From Saprospiraceae bacterium (lineage in GTDB: Bacteria > Bacteroidota > Bacteroidia > Chitinophagales > Saprospiraceae): a DNA stretch of 10,232 nucleotides. The notes under the pieces are model-generated. The model was not told the DNA's origin. It was given only the letters and a program-made list of their open reading frames with translations, and made no database searches. The stretch lies in assembly GCA_020630355.1 (NCBI GenBank), contig JAHDBO010000053.1, positions 1 to 10,232 on the forward strand, given 5' to 3'. Positions 6,283 to 10,232 of this stretch are shown here, piece by piece; the first letter of the stretch is position 1; each line of letters begins with the position of its first letter. The position numbers and the translations under genes are program-made.

Positions 6283-7560
6283 ATGCTCAATAGGCTTCAA
6301 GCACCAGCTATCCAAGAGATTTCCAATCTGACCTTCCCCAACTATCAGAAGATAGACCTGGCTAATGGTATTCCATTATATATCGTCAATATGGGCACGC
6401 AGAATGTGTTCAAGGTTGAAGTCATCTTCAATGCCGGTCGACGGATGGAACATAAACGCCAAGTCGCTAACACTACTGCAAAATTATTAAAAGAAGGCGC
6501 CAATAATAAAAGTAGTGCCGAGATAGCCGAACATATCGATTTTTATGGAGGAACAATAGGTCAATCTCATAGCTTGGAAATACCCAGCTTGGTTTTGTAT
6601 GGTATGAATAAACACTTCGACCGATTGCTCCCTGTTTTTGCTGATGTTATCAGTAATCCTACTTTTCCTGAAGAAGAATTTCAGAAATATATCAAGGAAA
6701 AAAAGCAACAATTACCTATCAACCTATCTAAAAGTGATATTGTTGCTTATCGTACGATTACGGAATCAATTTTTGGGGAAGACCATCCTTATGGATATAA
6801 TAGTTCCATCGCTATTTATGATGATTTAAATAGAGAAGACCTTATTCAACATTTCCAGACCAATTACATTGACCAGCATTGTATCATCATTGCTAGTGGC
6901 AAAATTGACCAGCACATCATCCAAAAAATCAACGACGATCTAGCCCCAAGGATTTTATCAGGTACTAAACGAGAACTGCCTTATCCAGCTACAATACCAA
7001 AGGTTCAATCTACTTTCATTGAAAAACCCAACTCCGTACAATCTGCGCTTCGTCTGGGACGTAAATTATTCAACAGGCACCATCCTGATTTCTTTGGAAT
7101 GTATATGCTCAACACTATCTTCGGGGGATACTTTGGCTCACGCCTTATGATGAATATCCGTGAAAATAAAGGATATACATATAACATTTACTCTATGATC
7201 GAGCCCATGATTGTGGATGGTTCGTGCATAATTGGAACAGAAATTGGTACAGAATATGTAAATGCCACATTAAAAGAAATCCATCACGAAATGGATCGGC
7301 TTTGTACCGAACTGGTCTCCGAAAAAGAGTTGCAAATGGTGCGCAATTATCTAAAAGGAACAATGCTCAACTGGATAGACGGTGCTTTTAATGTAGCAGA
7401 AGTTGTCAAAACGCTGGCAGTTAACGAGCTGGACGAGGCTTATTTTAAGGGATTGGTTGACACCATCAATAATATAAGTCCAAAAGAAATTCGACAACTT
7501 GCGCAAAGATATTTAGACCCAGCGGATTGGCATCAAGTGATTGTTGGTCAGAAAACGTAG
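6283..7560 (+). CDS. M16-family (insulinase-like) protein lacking the zinc-binding motif
   Basis: A 425-residue protein with the two-domain M16 fold: N-terminal half about 20-230, C-terminal half about 230-425. At the place where active M16 enzymes carry HxxEH, after FNAGRRMEHKR (49-59), the sequence reads VANTTAKLLKEG (61-72), with no His or Glu in register. It therefore cannot bind the catalytic zinc. The C-terminal half keeps the substrate-binding Arg/Tyr pair in SRLMMNIRENKGYTY (286-300; Arg293 and Tyr300). Known two-subunit M16 peptidases pair a zinc subunit with such an Arg/Tyr subunit, so this is probably the non-catalytic partner. No signal peptide is evident at the ATG at 6283, so it is probably cytoplasmic. 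The zinc subunit, often adjacent in Bacteroidota, is not in this window. The next gene starts 4 bases after its stop. Confidence 0.9.
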   Translation: MLNRLQAPAIQEISNLTFPNYQKIDLANGIPLYIVNMGTQNVFKVEVIFNAGRRMEHKRQVANTTAKLLKEGANNKSSAEIAEHIDFYGGTIGQSHSLEIPSLVLYGMNKHFDRLLPVFADVISNPTFPEEEFQKYIKEKKQQLPINLSKSDIVAYRTITESIFGEDHPYGYNSSIAIYDDLNREDLIQHFQTNYIDQHCIIIASGKIDQHIIQKINDDLAPRILSGTKRELPYPATIPKVQSTFIEKPNSVQSALRLGRKLFNRHHPDFFGMYMLNTIFGGYFGSRLMMNIRENKGYTYNIYSMIEPMIVDGSCIIGTEIGTEYVNATLKEIHHEMDRLCTELVSEKELQMVRNYLKGTMLNWIDGAFNVAEVVKTLAVNELDEAYFKGLVDTINNISPKEIRQLAQRYLDPADWHQVIVGQKT

Positions 7561-7564
7561 TGCT

Positions 7565-8176
7565 ATGTCCCCCCTCAAAATATGCTTTTGCTTAATCCTT
7601 CTAGCAATCAGGCTATCTGTTTGCTATGCAGAAGAATTCAGTGCAGAGTTTCAAGAAGGAAATGGCATCAAGTTGAGCTGGAATCGGAATATCGACTCGG
7701 AAGGCAATTACTTTATTTTAGAACGTTCGCCCGATGGAGCAGCATACGTTCAAATAGCAGAAATTTCAAAAATAGAAGCAACAGAGACTGGGTTTTATAG
7801 ATACATTGATAGAACCCACAACCTAGGCTTCAATTATTATCGGCTAAGCCTTATCTCCCAAACAGGCGGTATTATGGCGACCTTCCTCGCCGTAGAAGAA
7901 GCCTACCAATTGACCAGCAACTTAGTGATTTACCCCAATCCAAGCCCTGGGAATGTCAAAATCAGTATATTTAACACCCTTTTTGAAAGAGCAGATCTTT
8001 TCATCTTTGACACAATGGGCAGGAAAGTTTTTCATCAACCTAATATCACCCCCAACGACAGTTGGACGATAGATCTGGATTTAAACGGGCTCAGACCAGG
8101 TCTCTACATGTTGTATTACAAAAGTGATAAACGTCTGAAAAAAAACACCTTCCCCATCATTTTGATTGCACCATAA
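7565..8176 (+). CDS. Small secreted protein with type IX secretion (T9SS type A) sorting domain
   Basis: A 203-residue protein built almost only of targeting parts. A signal peptide covers 1-22 (LKICFCLILLAIRLSVCYA, cleavage near YA-EE). A fibronectin-III-like module follows (about 34-105) with the pattern common in T9SS cargo: IKLSWNRNIDSEGNYFILER then SPDG and NYYRLSL. The C-terminal sorting domain is about 118-203, beginning LVIYPNPSPGNVKISI and containing DTMGRKVF and LNGLRPGLYMLYY. T9SS cargo crosses the outer membrane through SprA (Sov), after which the sorting domain is removed and the protein is surface-attached or released. There is no enzymatic domain. The ATG at 7565 follows the M16 stop by 4 bases, so the two are translationally coupled; an upstream in-frame TTG at 7541 would overlap the M16 gene and is less likely. 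What the mature module does is unknown. Confidence 0.9.
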   Translation: MSPLKICFCLILLAIRLSVCYAEEFSAEFQEGNGIKLSWNRNIDSEGNYFILERSPDGAAYVQIAEISKIEATETGFYRYIDRTHNLGFNYYRLSLISQTGGIMATFLAVEEAYQLTSNLVIYPNPSPGNVKISIFNTLFERADLFIFDTMGRKVFHQPNITPNDSWTIDLDLNGLRPGLYMLYYKSDKRLKKNTFPIILIAP

Positions 8177-8191
8177 ATTAGAAACTATCCG

Positions 8192-8218
8192 AGAACAGAA
8201 TCCAACCAGATCTGTTCT
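8192..8218 (+). other. Intercistronic hairpin (8-base stem, 11-base loop)
   Basis: AGAACAGA (8192-8199) and TCTGTTCT (8211-8218) are perfect inverted repeats, 15 bases after the stop of the T9SS cargo gene and 43 bases before the ATG of the DUF3089 gene. No T-run follows, so it is not a classical terminator. It could be an RNA-processing or stability element, or an operator. Confidence 0.3.
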
Positions 8219-8261
8219 ATATGCGAGTCTTTCTCAAACATCGTCTTCTAAATTATCCCTA

Positions 8262-9263
8262 ATGAGATTCTTAATCGTTTGTATCCTTTGCTTTCCTTTT
8301 TTGGCGAAAGCCCAAAACGTGCCTGCTGCACCTGACTATTCCAATCCCGACCATTGGGCATCCTTACCCAGCAAGCAAGACAATTCCGATAGAGTACCCG
8401 ATAGCAGTATTAAAGATAGACAAGCAGAAGCCGAGGTAGATGTATTCTTCATCCATCCAACCACTTATACCCAAAGAAAAAAAATCAACGATTGGTGGAA
8501 TGGCCCTATCGACAATGCTGAACTAAACGCTAGTACCGACAACGGTACTATCTTACACCAATCTAGTGCCTTCAACGGAGCAGGGCGAATTTACGCCCCG
8601 CGCTACCGCCAAGCACATATCAAATCCTACTATCCAAAGGAAAAAAATCGAGCCAAAGCAAAAGCTGCCTTTGCTCTAGCTTATCAAGATGTCAAAGCTG
8701 CTTTTGAGTACTATTTAGAAAACTATAATGATGGCCGTCCGATTATCATTGCTGCACATAGCCAAGGTACGACCCATGCAGGTCCATTGATGCGAGCGTT
8801 TTTTGACGGAAAACCACTACAAGAAAAACTGGTTGCCGCTTACATTGTTGGGATGCCTGTTCCTAAAGATTACTTTAAAAACATACCTGTTTGTCAGGAT
8901 GAATTCGATACAAATTGCTTCTGTACTTGGCGAACTTTCAAAGAGGGCGGTTACCCTAAAAAACATGAAAAAGGAAATAATTTTGCGGTCACCAATCCTT
9001 TAAGTTGGACTACTGATACCTCCCTCGCACCCAAAATAATGAATCAAGGGGCTGTCCTTAGAGATTTTGACGCAGGTTTCACAACAAACTTAGTCGGTGC
9101 AAGAGTACAGGACGGTATTCTCTGGATCAACAAGCCAAAATTCCCTTGGAGCTTCCTGATTTGGACAAAAAACTACCATATCGCAGACTTCAATCTCTTC
9201 TATAAAAGCATTCGAGATAATGCTATAGAAAGAAGCAATCGTTATCTAAATAGAACTAGATAG
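8262..9263 (+). CDS. Secreted DUF3089-family alpha/beta-hydrolase
   Basis: A 333-residue predicted serine hydrolase of unknown substrate. A signal peptide (1-18, MRFLIVCILCFPFLAKAQ) decides the ATG at 8262; the longer open frame starts at a TTG inside the preceding gene. DUF3089 hallmarks follow in order: VDVFFIHPTTYT (59-70), ILHQSSAFNGAGRIYAPRYR (97-116), the nucleophile elbow IIIAAHSQGTTHA (161-173, Ser167), and the C-terminal YHIADFNLFYKSIRDN (305-320), where His306 is the probable catalytic base. The acid residue was not assigned. Cys211, Cys219 and Cys221 cluster in a loop and could form a disulfide in the periplasm. Without a sorting domain it is probably periplasmic. It lies 85 bases after the T9SS gene and may share its transcript. 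Its 3' end overlaps the convergent phosphorylase gene by 8 bases. Confidence 0.87.
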   Translation: MRFLIVCILCFPFLAKAQNVPAAPDYSNPDHWASLPSKQDNSDRVPDSSIKDRQAEAEVDVFFIHPTTYTQRKKINDWWNGPIDNAELNASTDNGTILHQSSAFNGAGRIYAPRYRQAHIKSYYPKEKNRAKAKAAFALAYQDVKAAFEYYLENYNDGRPIIIAAHSQGTTHAGPLMRAFFDGKPLQEKLVAAYIVGMPVPKDYFKNIPVCQDEFDTNCFCTWRTFKEGGYPKKHEKGNNFAVTNPLSWTTDTSLAPKIMNQGAVLRDFDAGFTTNLVGARVQDGILWINKPKFPWSFLIWTKNYHIADFNLFYKSIRDNAIERSNRYLNRTR

Positions 9264-10077
9264 ATTCTAATAACGCTCGGACGATTAACGTGGCATTTGG
9301 TTCTGCTTTGCCGACTACGGCAATCACTTCCTCTAGGGTCGTTTCTGTGATTTCCTCTATGGGGAAGCACTTATTGGAGACGACCGAAAGGACAAAAATT
9401 TTCAGTCCACTATGCCGTGCTACCAGCACTTCTGGCACAGTAGACATACCCACTACGTCCCCACCGATCGTGTTCAGGTAACGGTACTCGGCAGGTGTTT
9501 CTAAGTTGGGCCCTTGTAGCCCTACGTAAGTTCCTGTGTGCGTCCTGATCTTGTTTTGTTTTGCGATAGATTGGGCGCGGGCGATGAGGTCTTGGTCATA
9601 AGTACCCAACATATCAGGAAAACGAAGCCCCAAACGTTCATCATTCTCGCCTCGGAGTGGATTTTCGGGTTGTAAGTTGATGTGATCTTCTATAAATACA
9701 ATATCCCCCGCTTCGATACCTGCACTCGTTCCGCCTGCTGCATTGGAAATGATTATCGTTTCTATTCCTAAGAATTTCATCACCCTTACGGGAAAAGTGA
9801 CCTCCTTCATCGAATAGCCCTCATAGTAATGAAAACGCCCCGACATCGCTACTACTTTCTTTCCAGCAAGTGTCCCCAATATCAACTCGCCTTTATGACT
9901 CTCCACTGTGGAGACAGGAAAATGGGGTATTTCTTGATATGGAATACGGGCTTCTACTTCGATTTCATCCGCTAAAGCGCCCAAGCCAGTCCCGAGGACA
10001 ATCCCTACGCTAGGCCGCCAAGCACAACGCCTTTGGATAAAAGCTACAGAGGCTAGTATTTTATCGTATAACTCCAT
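9256..10077 (-). CDS. Purine nucleoside phosphorylase, trimeric type I
   Basis: Splits purine (deoxy)ribonucleosides with phosphate into base and (deoxy)ribose 1-phosphate, for purine salvage in the cytoplasm. At 273 residues it fits the trimeric PNP/MTAP family. Phosphate site: GTGLG (29-33; Thr30 at the usual Ser), His61, and RFHYYEGY (81-88; Arg81, His83, Tyr85). Further on are SNAAGG (111-116), the base-binding Glu193 in QGPNLETPAEYR, Met211-Ser212 in GMSTVPE, and Asn235 in SVVSNK, which in PNPs marks 6-oxopurine preference; MTA phosphorylases have Asp there. One oddity: the His that contacts the ribose 5'-hydroxyl (T-H-E-E-V in many relatives) aligns with Leu248 (TTLEEV). The ATG at 10075-10077 gives the normal N-terminus. 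It follows a partial gene by 24 bases on the same strand, and its end overlaps the DUF3089 gene by 8 bases. Confidence 0.95.
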   Translation of the reverse strand: MELYDKILASVAFIQRRCAWRPSVGIVLGTGLGALADEIEVEARIPYQEIPHFPVSTVESHKGELILGTLAGKKVVAMSGRFHYYEGYSMKEVTFPVRVMKFLGIETIIISNAAGGTSAGIEAGDIVFIEDHINLQPENPLRGENDERLGLRFPDMLGTYDQDLIARAQSIAKQNKIRTHTGTYVGLQGPNLETPAEYRYLNTIGGDVVGMSTVPEVLVARHSGLKIFVLSVVSNKCFPIEEITETTLEEVIAVVGKAEPNATLIVRALLESI

Positions 10078-10101
10078 GGAAGGTTTTTTTAGTTTGATAA
10101 A

Positions 10102-10232
10102 TTATGCCTTGACCTCCACTACTTTAATTGCTCCGTTAATCCGCCATTCGGCGCCTGATTTTGCTTGCCAAGTGTGCTCCAAATCCAGCAATCCATTCTT
10201 TTGCAATAGCTCTCGCTGAGTAAAATACCAAG
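10102..10232 (-). CDS. C-terminal 42 residues of an unidentified protein, cut by window edge
   Basis: An open frame enters from the right edge and ends at TAA (10104-10102). The visible part begins WYFTQRELLQKNGLLDLEHT and ends with a beta-like, charged tail (INGAIKVVEVKA). The composition looks like real protein, and the position, 24 bases upstream of the phosphorylase start on the same strand, suits an operon. A second minus-strand frame in this stretch is also open for 37 codons but reads less like protein and stops earlier, at about 10119. I do not recognise the family. In many Bacteroidota lpxK precedes this phosphorylase, but this tail does not look like LpxK to me. Confidence 0.6.
   Translation of the reverse strand, partial: WYFTQRELLQKNGLLDLEHTWQAKSGAEWRINGAIKVVEVKA

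Noticed and set aside
5932..6315. Minus-strand open frame of 127 codons across the cyclase 3' end and start of the M16 gene
   Set aside because: It overlaps two well-supported genes on the other strand and reads as non-protein-like sequence.
8166..8261. N-terminal extension of the DUF3089 protein from a TTG at 8166
   Set aside because: It overlaps the T9SS gene, spans the hairpin and puts a polar segment before the signal peptide that starts at 8262.
1..10232. Defence island, CRISPR, toxin-antitoxin, prophage or insertion sequence
   Set aside because: No array, transposase, integrase, terminal repeats or known defence domains were seen; nearly all of the window is covered by ordinary chromosomal genes.

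Overview
The window looks like chromosomal DNA from a member of the Bacteroidota. The basis is a type IX secretion (T9SS) sorting domain, an M16-family protein of the Bacteroidota non-catalytic type, a Bacteroidota-style lipoprotein ApbE, weak or absent Shine-Dalgarno sequences, and at least one good match to the Bacteroidota promoter consensus (TTTG / TAnnTTTG). Placement near Saprospiria or Chitinophagia is only an impression. There are no rRNA or tRNA genes, CRISPR arrays, insertion sequences or signs of recent transfer. No gap between genes exceeds 300 bases; the largest is 1710-1884.

Left part (1-2722): on the minus strand, pyruvate kinase (pyk) runs into dUTPase (dut, cut by the left edge) with 30 bases between them. 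Divergent from pyk is a small MerR-type regulator, followed by an unrecognised acidic 127-residue protein.

Middle (2723-6216): on the minus strand an RluA-family pseudouridine synthase is followed one base later by a lipoprotein flavin transferase (apbE). Divergent from these, with only 40 bases between start codons, is a multidomain class III adenylate cyclase: signal peptide, helical TPR-like region, long periplasmic coiled coil, one membrane helix, and a cytoplasmic catalytic domain with a full set of catalytic residues.

Right part (6283-10232): a plus-strand run holds an M16 protein lacking the zinc motif, a very small T9SS cargo protein (fibronectin-III-like plus sorting domain) that starts 4 bases after it, and a secreted DUF3089 alpha/beta-hydrolase. 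Convergent with the hydrolase, and overlapping it by 8 bases, is purine nucleoside phosphorylase on the minus strand. Upstream of that lies the C-terminus of an unidentified protein cut by the right edge.

Functionally the window mixes housekeeping genes (glycolysis, nucleotide sanitation and salvage, RNA modification) with envelope or secretion genes (ApbE, cyclase sensor, M16, T9SS cargo, DUF3089). The most noteworthy items are the coiled-coil transmembrane adenylate cyclase, the lone catalytically dead M16 protein coupled to a minimal T9SS cargo, and the substituted ribose-site histidine in the nucleoside phosphorylase. I see no clear new defence or mobile system.
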